Positions 23,293-36,216 are shown, numbered from the stretch's first letter. The stretch is DNA of 64,000 nt from Mesostigma viride (GCA_009746045.1 RPFO01002071.1:1-64000); one strand, 5' to 3'. Program-made: numbers and translations. The notes: generated by a model not told the origin, from the sequence alone.

Positions 23293-26200
23293 TCAACAAT
23301 GGAGGCTTAATGTTATCCCCTGCCGCGCCACCGCTGCCACCGGGCTTGACCCCCTTGCCGCCCTGCGGGATCCCCGCCCACGTACCCCCCAGCCGTCCAG
23401 CCCGACATCACCCCCGCCGCCCCCACCACCAGCGAGCATGCGGCTCATATTGGCGGCCGTCACGTCGTAAAACTCGTCATCCTGGTTCTGGAGAAGCAGT
23501 GCCTCGAGTGCCGCGTGCGACCCATGCTCCCTCAGCCCCACGTACTGCTGGCTCTCCACCGCGGCGCGCTCCGCCGCAGACCCGCCGCCGCCATTCGGGT
23601 TCAGCCAGCTGCTGTTACATAGGCCCGACGCGCCGCCGATCCCGCCGAGGCCGCCCATGCCCAACCCCCCGACGCCACCCACCCCGCCCAGGGCCCCGCT
23701 GCCGCCACCGCCGCCGCCAACGTCCCCCGCCAGCATCCGCCACATGCCGTCGTCGTCACGCATGCCGCACAGGCCGCCCACGGCGTCCACGCCGCCGCCA
23801 CCTGGCGCGCCGTCGTCGAGCATGACCACATCCGCCATGCCGGAGCCCACGGGGATGCCCGCGAACAGGTGGTGGTTGGCCAAGGACCCTGGCGAGGACG
23901 GGGGGTTGTTGCTGCTGCCATTCCCGTCGCCGATGCCGCCATTGTTGAGGGCGCTGTGGTGCTGGAGGCTGAGTTGCTTGCTGCTGCTGCTGTTGTTTTT
24001 GGCCCCGTTGCCGCACGAGGAGGACTTGAGCCCTGACGACAGGAAGTTGTTGCTGTCGCCCGCACCCGCGTCCTTGCCGCCAGTGTGGAGCTGGGAGTGC
24101 GACGAGAGCGAGGGGAACATTCCGCCATCCGTCACGCCAAAGTCCTCGATCCCGTCACTGCACCGCGCAACCTGCTTGTGGCCCTTGCCACTGCCGCTGC
24201 TGTTGCCGTTGCTCGTGGTCGGGCCGTTCCCCGTGCCGTCCGCCAGGATGCCACCGCGGCCGCCACTCAATGCCATGAGGTCTTCCCCGGAGTCATGCGA
24301 TAGCCCCAGTATCGCCCCCACCAGGTTCCCCCCGTGCTGAGCCACCAGGTGGGAGTCAACCCCCCGTGCCCCATTACACAGGTCGGTGCTGCCCTGCGAG
24401 CCCCCATGATGATGGCCGCCATACGCGCCCCCCCCCATGTCCATGCCTCCGAGGGACATGGGCGAGGGGATAAACTGGCTGTGGTGGTTGCCGCCATGGT
24501 CCCCGCCCGCGCCGGATGGAGCCAACATCTGCTGCATGTGCGCCACGTGGCACTGCCTATCTGCAAGCGAGCCGCCCCCCCCGCCTGATCCACCATCCGG
24601 GCCCCGCCCACCCTGTCCCCGCAACGTCACAAACCCAGCCCCCATGAGCATGGACGACCCGCCCAGCATGTCCCGCATGACGCCGCCATCACCCCCGCCC
24701 TGCTTGCCGCCGCCCATCCCATTCATGCCCTCAGCCTTCATGCCACGCACGAGACCAGATGCGTTTCCAGCGCCAAACGCCACGCTGCCCACCGCAGGGT
24801 CCAGCAGGATCGACCGCGCGTACAGGCTGCCCTCGTCACCCCCGGGGGACATGGCGACCGATGCCCCCACGCCGCCAGTATTATTCCCGCCGCCGGACGA
24901 GGCACGCCGATGGCCCCCGCCACCGCCGGCAGTGGCAGCGTTCCCGACGGCATTGCCGTTGCCCGCACGGGCGCCCAGGATGTCCTTGTCCGCGTCGCAG
25001 AATCCCACAATCGCAGATGCCTTGCTCGGGCCACCAGAATTATTACTCCCAGCCATGCCCGTCACGCTGGCGACCGCCGCCGCGTTCTTGGCCGCGTCCG
25101 TCATGGCGCGCACGATGTTGGACGCGCCCCGGCGGGCGGCCCCTGCGGCCGCCCCCAAGGCCAGCGCGTGAGGGATGACACCGTTGCTCCCGTTGGTGGC
25201 GTTGCTACCATTGTTGCCATTGTCCTGCTGGCCCCCGTCACCGCCACTGGACAAGCTCTGCCGCGTCGCCAGCTGGCTGAGCAGCATGGACGGCAGGAGG
25301 GGAAGCGCATCCGCGCCCCCCTCGCCGTCGCCGCCGCAGTCGGCACCCACGCCCGCCGCAGTCACCGACGAGCTGTCGGCAAAGTTCATGCGCGCGATTT
25401 CACCCTGCAGGTTCTTGAGGCTGCGGTTGAGCTTGTTGATCTTTCGCCGCGGCCAGCGCTGGATGCCATACTGGCGGCAGATGCGCTTCAGCGTTGTCCC
25501 GCACACACCCAGCTTCTTGGCCGCGTCCTTGAGCGAGTACCCAAAGTGCTGCTGCAGCAGGCCGATCTCAATAATCGCCTCGCTGGATATGTTATTCCCG
25601 CCGCCGCTGCCGCCCCCGCCCTTCTTGATACCGCCCCCGCCCTTGAGCGAGGCCGTCGTCGTGGTCCCGCCACCCTGGCCACCGCCCCCCTGGGCAGAGC
25701 GACCCGTTCCGCAGCCGCCCCCCCCAAATCCACCGTCCCCAGGACCCTTGTCTTCCGTCTTGAAGGGGAGCGAGGGGAGGACGCCGTCCCCCGGGCCCCT
25801 CACCCCCGCCATCGCGTCGGCCCCCACCCCCTCCCCCTCGCGTCCGGACCCACCACTGCCGCGGAGTCCGCTGCTACTGCCGACCGCCCCCGCACTGTCC
25901 ACAGGAGACCCGATGCGCCCCAACCCGGCCCACGTGGCCCCCCCCCTTCCATGGCCGTGACACCCCCGGCGCTGCCATTGCCGCTGTTGTTGTTGTTGTC
26001 GTTTCCGGACCCATGGTCCCCCAGCCCTCCCCACCCGCCCGCGCCACCGCCCAGCAGCTGCATCGGGTCGCCGTACAGGCCGGCCGCGCCCCCTGGGGCG
26101 CCCTGGGTGCGGGAGAGCTCCCCGCTGGACCGTTGAAGCTCCATCCCATGCCCCTCGGCGCCCTCGGGCCCCCCATGCCGCGCAGCGTCCTGGGCTTGCG

Positions 26201-29200
26201 ACGGCGCCTGCCCCTGCACCGCTTGCGCCTGGGGGGGCACGCTGCCGCCGTACGTCACGTGGCCATCCTCAGCACCCCCCAGCAGGGACGCGGCCGCAGG
26301 CCGCAGGTTGGTGCAGTGCTTCTGGAGGCATCCTAGGATGGAGACCATGAGTGGCTTGAGCTGGTCGCTGGTCGTGATGTGCGGCGGCAGGAAGAACTCG
26401 AGAACAAAATCCGAAGCCGCCGCGTCGCCGCCGCCCACGTGCGCGTTCCCGGCCCCCCCGCACCCGCCCGCAGTTCCGTCGTTGTTGCCTCCGCCGATAC
26501 ACGAGGTCGGGGAGGAGAGGGAGTTGGACCCGCCCGCCCCTGGCAGGGTGGAGTTCATCCGGATCGCGCACGAGGCCTTGAGCCCAAACATGCGCGCGTG
26601 GTGCACGAGCGGGTACTTCGCAAACGGGAACTGCTGAATGTCGACCGACATCTCAAACAACCCAGACACCCAGGCGCGGCCCACGAGCCCCTGTCCCCAT
26701 TGCAGCGAGTGCTCAGCGGCCGCCATCTGGAACGCCCACAGGTGGGGGGAGCGGACGCAGCAGGGCGCGCCACGCGATCGCAGGAACCGGCCACCCGTGT
26801 GGAGCATTGAGGCGGTGAGCCGGGCGCCTCGGTTCTGCTGCCCGCCGCCACTCGCGTGTTCCCAGGAGAGCACCAGAGGCAGGTCGTGGACGTTCGCAAC
26901 CGCCGTCACGGCGAGCAGGACCTCACCGCAGAGGGACGCGTGCATGTCGGTGGGGGTCGCGCCCACCTGGAGGGGGAGCGAGTCGGCGGGCTCCGCGCCG
27001 GCGAGGCCGATCGCCTAAGGGGGGGGGGGGGGGAAGGGGAGGGGGCAATAGGTGCATGCGAGGGCCGGAGGCGCGGATGAGATTAATGGTGGCAAGCCTG
27101 TGTGTCTATCTCGTCGGATAGCTTGCGGTGCATGGCTGTGGGTCACCGCTTTCCCAGGTGGCACCATGTGGAAGCAGCAAAGCAGCAAGCGGGTGGGTGG
27201 GTGGGTGGGTGGGTGGGGGCAGGTCGGGGGAGGGACGAGGGAAATGGGGAGGAATACGCTAGGCAGCCAGCGAGGGTGTGTGCAAGGGCAAGTCGGGACT
27301 TGCCCATTAACAATGAGGGGGCCAGCACAGGAGAAGGAGTGGCCAACCAGCACAGGATTTTGCTTTGATACTTGCCTTGACATCCGCATGCCCCTAGCCC
27401 TGACGGTGGCTTCCCAAGGCAGGCACTCAGAGCACCTCAAGACTGGGTGGCCTCAAATTCTTACACGTAATTAAGCCGCTCCGCCTGCCTCGAGGAAAAC
27501 CCCTAGCCCTAGCTACAGCTTCGAAACGCAGCCACTGTCAAATTTCACTTGTCAGGTACCCAGTTCCGGCCGGCCTACCTCCAGGATGCGGCACAGCGCG
27601 GTGAGCTGGCGGCGGAAGAGGATCGCCTCGGAGAGGAACACCATCTCGATGAGCGCAACCAGCACTTTCTGGACCATGTTGCCCGTGGGGCGCGAAAGCG
27701 TGAACACGGGAACGACCAGCGTCGACTTGACTGCAGGATGGGGGATGGGGGGTGGGGGGTGGGAGAAGGGGAGGCAGGGGGGAAAGAAAGCAGGGGAGAA
27801 TATGGAGCGAGGAATTCGGAAAGCCTTATGGTTGAGCATGGATTTAAGGGTCCACCAGTGTAAAGGGGAGGGGGGGGGGCGCCAAGGAGAAGGGGATAAG
27901 GAAAATAAGGGGGAAGGGGAGGGGGAGTGTACAGAGAAGACTGACAAGTTGAACTAGAGGAAGTGGGTGGAACTAGAGGAAGTGGGGGGGGGGGAGAGAA
28001 TGGGGGGTGGGGGCGGGGGTAGAAAAGAGAACAGACCAAGTGAGAATGGGACAAGAAGGGGGAGGGGAAGGGTGAAATGAGAAAGAGGTGGGTGGGTGCA
28101 GGGAGTGGGAAAGACTGCCTAAAAAACAGACTGCCGATCGCAGTGAGGGATGAGGGCGAATAAGTTCGGAACAAAAGTATGATAATTACATTGGGCAGAC
28201 AAGGCAAATTCCTTTGGGAAACGAGGAAGACATTTCCAGGTAAGCAGCTCGAAGCATGTACCTGATATAAACTCTGCTTCCACATTAATACTCGTGTGCA
28301 TCAAACGCCATTTTTCAACCGCATCCATCCCTCCCCCCCCCCCCCCCCCCCACACACACACGCTACCAAAGTCCATAAGAGCAAAAAAACAAGGCAGCGC
28401 CCTGTTGTAAAACAAAGCTGATGAAATAAAGAATAGCCGCTCACTGATACCTTCACGACAAGCATCTTACTTCTGACAACTGATGGACTACTGACCATGA
28501 CGATATTCCTTAGCGTCAAAAATGGACTCCACATCATCGTGATGCAACAAATGAAGGGCAGTTTTATAGTGCCTTTGATTGAAGCAAAGAGAATCTGCTT
28601 CAATGTACCTTCATCACAATCATCCGTTATAAGACAATAAAATGTTAACTTACCATGGCATTGCTGGGCCGCATGAAGCATCGGGTATTCCGTGGCCGTG
28701 AAATGGCACACGTTCGGGGACCATTCCGGCAATTGCGTGAGCCAGACCCTTCCCAGGAGCCCAGGGTTCCCCCCTCCTGCGGCGGGGAAAGTGATGTCGC
28801 TCGTCATGCCGCGGAAGTTCGCCAGCTGCTCTCCCAGGACGGCCACGCCGTCCATCTTGTTAACGAATGGCATGTGCTTCGTGGAGAGGGTGACCGTGCC
28901 GTCCGAGACCCGAGGCATCCAGACCTGGAGAAGCGCATCCAGTTTTTCCATAGGCACCTGGTTGACCGCGAGCCGGAGGTGAGGAATGAGGGACTCCATG
29001 TCTTCAGAGCAAAGGTGCGTGGCGACGCCCACGGGTGCGCGCGTCATGGTGTCTAGAGAGCCTGTGCTCTCCGTTCCCACCGTCATAGAGCGCGACCCAC
29101 GGACCTCCTGCATTGTTATATGGATGGGGTTGCTGAAGCTTCCAGCCGGCGAGGACATGCGAGACCGATCTTCCTGACTTTTGTCGAACGAGGAAATCGC

Positions 29201-29290
29201 TTTCTGTGCCAGCACTCCACCAGCGATAGCGCCCCCCACCAAATCATAATCGACGCCAGACCACGATCCAACGCGCATAGCGGGCGGCAT
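23293..29290 (-). CDS. NIN-like protein (NLP), RWP-RK transcription factor, three exons seen
   Basis: NLPs are nuclear nitrate-response regulators; NIT2 of Chlamydomonas is a related factor. Exon 1 is 29,290-28,654: ATG with an in-frame TAA 45 nt upstream, then the N-terminal GAF-like region (from residue ~99; key LPEWSPNV and EYPMLHAA). Its donor is ATG|GTAAGT. Exon 2 is 27,730-27,579 (acceptor CTGCAG, donor GAG|GTAGG), with KSTLVVPVF and ALIEMV. Exon 3 starts at 27,014 (acceptor TTAG) and continues the GAF-like part with PHLWAFQMAAAEHSLQWGQG, KYPLVHHARMFGL and SDFVLEFFLPP. The phases of all three join correctly. RWP-RK is at 25,587-25,419 with the motif RWPRRK and the helix FGYSLKDAAKKLGVCGTTLK. 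The rest is Gly/Ser/Asn/Ala-rich. The frame changes at 25,938-25,946 (nine C) and probably at 23,385-23,390 (six C). If the latter is an error, the protein continues to about 22,907. No PB1 domain was found. Confidence 0.9.
27191..27222. repeat. GGGT microsatellite in NLP intron 2
   Basis: Seven successive GGGT units in the plus sense between exons 2 and 3. The strand sense seen by the transcript is ACCC. Confidence 0.9.
28333..28361. repeat. poly-C (19) plus CA run in NLP intron 1
   Basis: Nineteen consecutive C followed by (AC)n, which is poly-G with GT in the transcript. It lies between exons 1 and 2 and is a length-unstable tract. Confidence 0.9.
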
Positions 29291-32159
29291 TAGCGGCCTG
29301 CCTTCATAAATTGACTTTCCGTATGCAGCGCTTTAAGGCAAACGGTCAGCTTATGTCGTACACTGGCGCGCAATAAGGCCGGCTGACCACAATAAATGCC
29401 GCCGAAAGCAAGTAATCCATGGATCCTTAAATAAATAGCAATTCACTTATGGCGTATGACAACAGCCAAATTAACCCCTACACCGCAGGGTGACCTTGAC
29501 TGAACGACACTCTAATTCTCGACAAGGAAGACAAAGCAGCCTTGCAGAAAAAGATGCAACACATAGGCTGAGAGACATGGTTCTTGCAAGCCTAGGTGAA
29601 GAAATTACGCAATTGAGGCAAACCTCGCTGTACATAATAAATTAACATCATCAAAAACAGCCAGCATACGCCGCCATTTTCTCTGCGAAAATAACGAAGT
29701 CGTTGAGGGGCGACTATCTGTACACCTGCCGACGGGGGGCTAGAATCGAAGCGGAGGATACGGCATCGGGTTACGGAGGGTCGGCTTGCGCAGTGTTGAC
29801 AAAGCCGGCTTTATTTTAGTAGGAACCAATGGAAACTGTATAGTAGCAGATTTTATTAAGCGCTGCCCCGGCCACCGCTTCATGTATGATACCTGATGAC
29901 AACCTGATTCTTGGCCCAAGTGATCCCTAACGACAGAGCAGCAACAAAGCAGAGCAGGAGGCGGCGGCGCCACGTCTGACAAGCAGACAGGCATCATAAT
30001 TGCCAGCAGCTCCAAAAAGCCCCTCCAGCTCTTGGTTACGTCTTGTACGATCCATGGATCCCCCGACCAAATCCAGCCGGTTATTCGGAAGGCAAACAGC
30101 ATAGGCACAGTACCTTGTGCTGACACTTGACAGCGATGTTCAAAACTGGAAGCTAGTACTGTGTCTTTATATATACTGAATTATACTGAATTATATTACC
30201 GGCCTCGGCCGATATGATATCTCTGTCGGGCTATGACCGGCGTGGGAATCAACTGAACTGAACTGAAAAGTGCTCTTGTGCCGACGCACTGAGTGGGCAA
30301 AGTCGCGCGGAGATTCGACAAATAATGTTAACTGCCGCCAAATCTTTGGCAGGATCTAAAATCGCTTTGCCCTCGCTTCGCCGTCTTTCGCCGTATAGTA
30401 ATTTTTCGGTTCATCTAATCCCGCCATTCTGGCAAAAGCGACCATCCTGCCAAAAGCGAGGCCGAGATTCTCAACCTTGATGACGCCTGATCACTGATCA
30501 GTAATCAAGGCGGCGCGTCGCCGGCACTATAATACGTCGCGTCTGTCGCAGCCTGAAATGTCGTCAGTGGCTGCGAGCCGCAACTCGCGAGGTCATGACC
30601 GCACAAGGACCCGTGTTGACGTGGGATGACTGCGACTTGACGTACTACGGTAAGATACCTATTACCTGGGGTGTTAAACGTGTTGACGTGTTGACCTACT
30701 GTAGAGACACTGGACAAGTGGCGTACAATACCTGCCGTACAGAGTAGGCTGGCCGTACACGTTGATGGTTTGAACCTCCCCCCTGGTTTGTCTTCTAGAG
30801 GTTACAGGTAGTATCAGGGGGAGAAGCGCCGGAAGTCACCTTGGCTGTTTCTTTCCTGAGCCTACTGTAATTCCTGCCGATTCTTGAGGTAGGGGGCCAA
30901 CCCGCCCAACCGGGCAAAATCTTTTCCGCTGGAACAAGGCAGGATGGCGGAAATCCCCGTTGGGAAAAGGACCGGAACGGTTACAGGAGGGATCCAGGAA
31001 TTGGATTCTATTTGTAACCTCCGTCGGCGCGGGCCAGCCTGCTAGGTATAATTTTTCCCAACCGGACCAGGACCAGGACCTGAGACCGGACCTGAGTTTT
31101 GCCCGTGTTGTGGACCAGGCCTGACGAAACTGGAGACCTGGCGAGCACAGTGCACCTGCTCACACAGTGCACATACGTGCTGATTTCCGCGTCATGCATC
31201 AGGACACGAAAGCAAGTCCTCACGTGCTCGATCCTGTGCCACCAGTATCCGGCCACCGCTGCCATGCCCAAGGAAGTCATGTCCAAAATCGGTACATCCT
31301 AATTTGCATCAGCGGGCTTTGGCGGGCCAAGGTATAACATTGCGTGGTCTCGTGGTTTCCATGTACAAGTCATCGCAAGCTCTGGCTATCGCACTCCGCC
31401 GCCCTTCGTGCTTGGTAGATGGAGCTATATTCGGCTGCACCGAAAACTGCGCCAGTAACAGATGAACACATCCGCAAGGAAGGAGGAAGGAAAGGGGCGC
31501 TAAAGTCCCGCAAATTCATCCTGGCGTCTGCAATGCTTCTTACGAGTACCATCTTTGTTTGCGGCGGGCATGCCACCTTTCTCCAATGGGCTGATTTCAA
31601 CCGCTGGGTCTTGGGGATTTATGCGACGGGTAACGTGACGGCGCTAGCAGCACAATCTAGGGCTGCGATGCTACGGAACAGCAGGGAATGAGCCACCATT
31701 TTTTGCTGAAGCGACAAGATGATAATGCTGCTTGGGCAAGGGCCTTCTTTCAGACTTTATCTTACAGCAGCAGCCCCATGGGCCAGGCGTTCTGCTGGCT
31801 CTAAAACCGATATATGCCTCAGGTTGCCGGCAGGCAAGCCTGCGATCTAGCAAGAAAGGCGCTGAGTTTTGCGATATGTCATAAGCGCTGGCTCGTACTT
31901 GGTGCGGACTGCGGCTCAATCAGAGGGGTGTGGCCCCTCGGGCTGCCATGCGTACTATATATTGTAGTATTTGTACATGTATCATGGGCATTGCAGCGCT
32001 TGAGGATGTTCCCCATTATACAACGGCATCTGATTATAAACAAAGCCAACGCTAACAAGAGATACCACGACAAAATAACTACAGCCGGCATGGGACACTC
32101 GATTCACACCGTGGAATGAAGTAAAACAGCCTAATAACCGTGCTGCGCCGCAAAGAGAC
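29291..32159. other. upstream of NLP; no second gene recognised
   Basis: This should contain the NLP promoter. Frames of up to 128 codons occur (29,740-30,126 -; 31,419-31,691 +) without family motifs. AT-rich GAATTATACTGAATTATA at about 30,176 and AACTGAACTGAACTGAA at about 30,252 resemble tails of short retroelements. Confidence 0.5.
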
Positions 32160-32535
32160 ATGCGTACATAATGACATCAAATGATCATGTCAGTTGGGCC
32201 TGGACTTTGCACATGTTCTAAACACATCCCATGCAGCATGCCCTCAAAGTTTCAGGCTGGTTGGATGACAAAACGGTGACAAATGCTAGCATAAATACCC
32301 CCAAAATGCAGTTTTTCGTGGTTTTCCAAAGTTTTCATAACACATACGCATACATGATGACATCAAATGAACTCAGTTGGGCCTGGAACTTTGCGCATGA
32401 CATTCTACAAAACACATCCCATGCAGCATGCCTACAAAGTTTCAAGCTGGTTGGATGACATTTCAGTGAAATCCAGTAACAGATGCTAGCAAACATAGCA
32501 CAGAAAATGCAGTTTTCTGTTGTTTTTCGAAGGGT
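32160..32535. repeat. 183-bp tandem duplication
   Basis: Two diverged copies share CAGTTGGGCCTGGA, CACATCCCATGCAGCATGCC and GCTGGTTGGATGACA at a step of about 183 bp (32,191 and 32,374). Confidence 0.8.
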
Positions 32536-32650
32536 TTCATCATGTACATGTGCACGGCAATCATTCCTCTTTGGTGTATAAGGTTCCAAACAACACGTCA
32601 TTAGATGATTATGAATCATATAATAAGCAATGCATGAAGGCATACTTGGG

Positions 32651-33345
32651 GGAACACGCCCATTAATTAATTTATTTATAGACACGTGACTGCGTCACGT
32701 GAGCATAAGTCCTCAGTGGGAGGGGAACATGGGATGGAATGGATGGTGTAAGCTATCTAGGTCCTAGTTACAGGGGTGTGGGCACCGCGGCCCGAATCGC
32801 TATGAATGCCATACGCGGTCACACGCGGAGCCCCCACACACTTGCATGGGGGGTGGTCTCCTTCATTACTACTTGCCATCTATCCTTGCGTACCATCTGC
32901 CTCCATATTACAGACAAACCAGGAGGCTGCCCGGGCGTGAGCCCGTCGTGTCTAGTGTAGCACATGTCCATGTCGAGTCTATCACGAAAAGTCCACGGGT
33001 GGCGGCCCTGCCGCGCGCGGCCTGGGGCACGCCAGGTGAGGACATATCGCCCAGGCTGGGCGGGTTTGGTGCCAGCTAGTCTATCGGATGTGTCTACCTG
33101 GTCTGTGCGGGCCAGGTGCCCGGCTAGGCCCAGGCGCCTGTGCCTAATAATGTGGGAAACATAGGGCAAATCAGCGTACAAATCCTCATTACTAATGTGC
33201 AAACCAAAGGGGATGTTAAGGGCCTTGCGCAGCATCTTGGTGACGGTGCCGTCGAGTCGTTGCTCCAGGTCCTGCGTCAGTGTCCAGGTCTCGATCGGCG
33301 CCGTAGGTCAGGATCGTCAGAATGACGACCAGTAGATCGTCAGAA
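32651..33345 (-). pseudogene. LINE 3' end, copy 2, frameshifted
   Basis: On the minus strand the sequence runs ILTYGA (about 33,320), then after a one-base frame change ETWTLTQDLEQRL, LDGTVTKMLRKALNIPFG, RHRRLGLAGHLARTDQVDTS and PGRYVLTWRAPG. It ends with an A/T tail (ATAAATAAATTAATTAAT) near 32,651-32,682. Blocks and order match the plus-strand LINE at 16.1-16.7 kb (VGHLARTSQVDT, PGRHILTW), so both belong to one clade but are well diverged. The catalytic RT core is missing, so this is a 5'-truncated dead copy. Confidence 0.75.
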
Positions 33346-34140
33346 CACGCCCATAATACAACTGAATGCACTAATAACACAGCTAGCCATCTAGCTAATG
33401 GCCAATGCCACACCCGGCGGCCCTGCTGCATCCTTTTCCTTAATTTTCTTCTTCTCTGCATGTGACATGGGCCTGGGCCCCACGTTCTCATCCATGCACC
33501 AGCTTGTTGAGCACCCGGACGTTGGTGACCTGCTGCATGCAGCACCCCTACCCCCATGATGGCACGCTTGGCCTGGCCCTTGGGGCAGGTGGAGGGGTGG
33601 GTGCGACGGTTGGTCTGGGTTCTCATCATCCCCTTCTTCAGTGCATGTGTGTGCTCTAGATAGCTATCGCCTGGCCAGAGAAGAATTGCACTTGAGAATG
33701 GCAGCTGGCATGCAGGTGGTCTACCGAGCTATGTGGTAGTAGAGGGTGAGGTTCTCGGCTGCCATGGCTTTGACTAGGGCATCTGCCGCCTTGATGGCAG
33801 CTGCCTTGACCTGATGTCTGCCACTCCCTAGCTGCCTGCATGACTGGGCTGCCCTCTACCCCATCACCACTGTTCCTAAGTGGACACGGGTCAGTACCTA
33901 CGGCACCCACCATTGGGTACCAGGACGGTACTGGCAGTAGAGTAGCTGTGGCATGTACACGTGGCTGTAATATGTAGCATGTGACATGAGGGCCGGTACC
34001 TCGCGAGTACTGGGACTGTACTTATAGTTGTCCCGCCGCACATTTGAAAGTGCTGTCCTCCGGATTTTTGCCTTTGCACCGTGTGCATGCAGTTCTTGGA
34101 CGTTTGGAATCATGGCATGGCTAACGTAATGACTGACTAG
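33346..34140. other. no supported gene
   Basis: Mixed sequence with short frames only. It contains no repeat shared with other parts of the window that I could see. Confidence 0.5.
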
Positions 34141-34421
34141 CTAGACCTTTTCAGAGGCCAGGTATACACCCGTATTTTGGAGGCCGACGTATTTGACGTA
34201 CCGACGTCTTTCACAACCTGGGTTTTCCATTTGCGGGCCGGATTTCCTCGTAAATGGTGGGAGAGCGATCGCAGCAATGGTGCTCACCACTACGGACACT
34301 CCCGGCCAGTTAGACTCGAAACACGCGCCCTGATCAAGCAAGTTGTTTCCGGCCCCACCGTCTAGGTCATGTAGTCGCTCTACACGTAAGCCAGCCATAA
34401 TTTCAATGCACAAGGCTACTG

Positions 34422-35064
34422 CATTACGACTCGGTTCTTCTCCTCTACCTCGACCCCAGGATCTGACCTGTCCTAGACTAACTAACCGGCCGGTAGAAGA
34501 AGAAACCCTGTTCTGCATTTTGAAAGATCGTTGAACTCCCGACTCTAATGCTTTCCGATAATTGTTTCCATACTAAGCCATTGACACATTTACTTAGACA
34601 TTACTGGCAATAATAACGTACATCCATGGTTCGACTAGCTATAACAAGCCATATCAAAGGTCGAACTGTCAACACAAGGAAATTGCAGCACCTAAATTGG
34701 CCGACAGACTTGTGCGTGCTCGGGCCAAACATGGCCCTCGCCCGTACGATCACAGGTAGGTTAGTTCTACGCACTCTAATGCCACGTGGGGCGGCGCTGG
34801 TCCAGACCACACAGAGCGCCAAGGGTCCAGGCCCTAAAGTACGCAGCGCGGCGCGACTGCACCGGCCCACAGTACTGAACAATTGACACGTCACTGGACC
34901 ATGTAACAACCGGTCAAAAGGGTCCTAACCATGCACACGTAAACGTAGGAAAGACAACATGCAGTCGTAACCACGGACTGTTTCGGAATAGCTGAGGCCA
35001 CTGACCAAGAGCGTAAGGCCTCTATTTACGGCCGTAATAACACCGTTTGTTACGCGCCGTAACA
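34422..35064 (-). repeat. LTR of copy C
   Basis: It starts TGTTACGGCGCGTAACA, like the LTRs of A and B, shares TCGCGCCGCGCTGCGTACTT with B, and ends in a decayed CGTAATG where the others have CGTAACA. About 643 bp long. Confidence 0.7.
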
Positions 35065-35489
35065 CCTCCCCCCCATAAAAGGTAGGGAGTCCTCTCCCTA
35101 CGTCAGGAGAGCATAATAAGCACTGGATCATAAAGACGTAAACAGAGGTAGGTCGGTAGGAAAAAAAAAAACTATCGCACCCAACTATAACCCAACACAA
35201 TCAACTAGCCACCCAGGGCTCCCAGCGCAAATATGTTAACCTCGGGTCCATGCACCCCAAACGGTGTAGGGATCACCAGCACCACGCCGGGTGTGAGGCT
35301 CCCCTAACTGCATGCCTGGCACGGAGGCTTGCCGGGAGGGACGGCACTAGGCAGGACACGCGTAGGAAACAATACTCACACCAAGTGCCAAGGATAACCA
35401 ACCAACTGGCCAAGCATAGAGGGCGACTCTATATATACCGGAGGGACAACACCCTCAGGTCGGGCCCATTGCATTGTAGAGCCCTCTAT

Positions 35490-36160
35490 CTACTGGCCAT
35501 CAGCCTGGTAGGTCCCGCGCGTCGCGATCAGCACATCCAAGTACGCGCGGTAATGAACGACATCCTCGTCGTTGTCATGGCGCTCAATATGGTAAGGTAG
35601 ACATCCTCCCACACAACGGTAGGAAACAAAACCAGGAAAGCCCAGTAACACCGATGTTGGGTGATCACCATGAGCATAAAAGCCTAATCAAAATGGCTAC
35701 ACTCGAACAATCAGGAGAAGGGTTCCAATGCCAGGAGGCAGAGTACACGCAGATAGGGACGGCTCGCACAGGTCAGCCGAGGGCGCACCAACGTGGAGAT
35801 CGAAGAACAGATGCAACAGCAGATCCACGTTATAGGCATGCCACATCCGGATGTGCCGAATCTCACGACCCTCTCAGATGCGGGGACCCTGTCGCGCGTA
35901 GGTGGACAGGTGACAAATAACACTGGCACGGGGCGGGGGGGGCACTGTAGGCGTCCAACCCCTGACCGGGCAGCGGCGCAGGCCGACAAGCGTCCCAAAC
36001 CGCGGTAGGCCTCGTACAGCAGCGCACACAACACCGCCACCATATGGTACGGCGGCATGTCAGAATCCAGCGGCAGCTATGGATCACGTAGAATGTCGAG
36101 GCGCTGGGTGAAGGCCGTGGATCGAGCGGATCTTCAGCATCCAGTCATCCACTCGATCAC
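35490..36160 (-). pseudogene. copy C remnant of the family 3' ORF
   Basis: The last ~32 codons before the TAG at 35,492-35,490 align with the C-termini encoded in A (52,343) and B (63,831): RHDN.EDV.HY.AYL.VL.A.RGTYQ.DG. Upstream the frames are broken, but pieces such as the DACRPAPLPGQGLDA equivalent and the basic/Trp-rich block are recognisable. The function of the protein is unknown. The persistence of this C-terminus in a strongly diverged copy shows that it is a real coding sequence. Confidence 0.65.
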
Positions 36161-36216
36161 CAAGCGCACCTGCTCCGCCAACTCCAACGCGGTGAGACGT
36201 CGGTAGGAGGGACTGG

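Larger units (their letters stand above)
34141..36216 (-). mobile_element. copy C of the Ty3/gypsy-like family, reversed fragment
   Basis: Read on the minus strand: the end of the 3' ORF (36,160 to 35,490), an untranslated stretch matching 52,345-52,700 of copy A, a polypurine tract (GGGGGGAGG, 35,065-35,074), an LTR (35,064 to about 34,422), and then sequence resembling the leader behind a 5' LTR (to about 34,141). The LTR thus has 3'-internal sequence on one side and leader on the other, as in a tandem copy or recombinant. It is the most diverged of the three family copies. It is cut on the right by copy B at 36,217. Confidence 0.75.

Noticed and set aside
23157..26136. Long plus-strand Arg/Pro-rich frames opposite the NLP gene
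   Set aside because: They mirror the GC-rich coding strand; the RWP-RK and GAF-like motifs are on the minus strand.
29740..30126. 128-codon minus-strand frame upstream of the NLP gene
   Set aside because: No motif, no splice context and no conservation seen; left unannotated.
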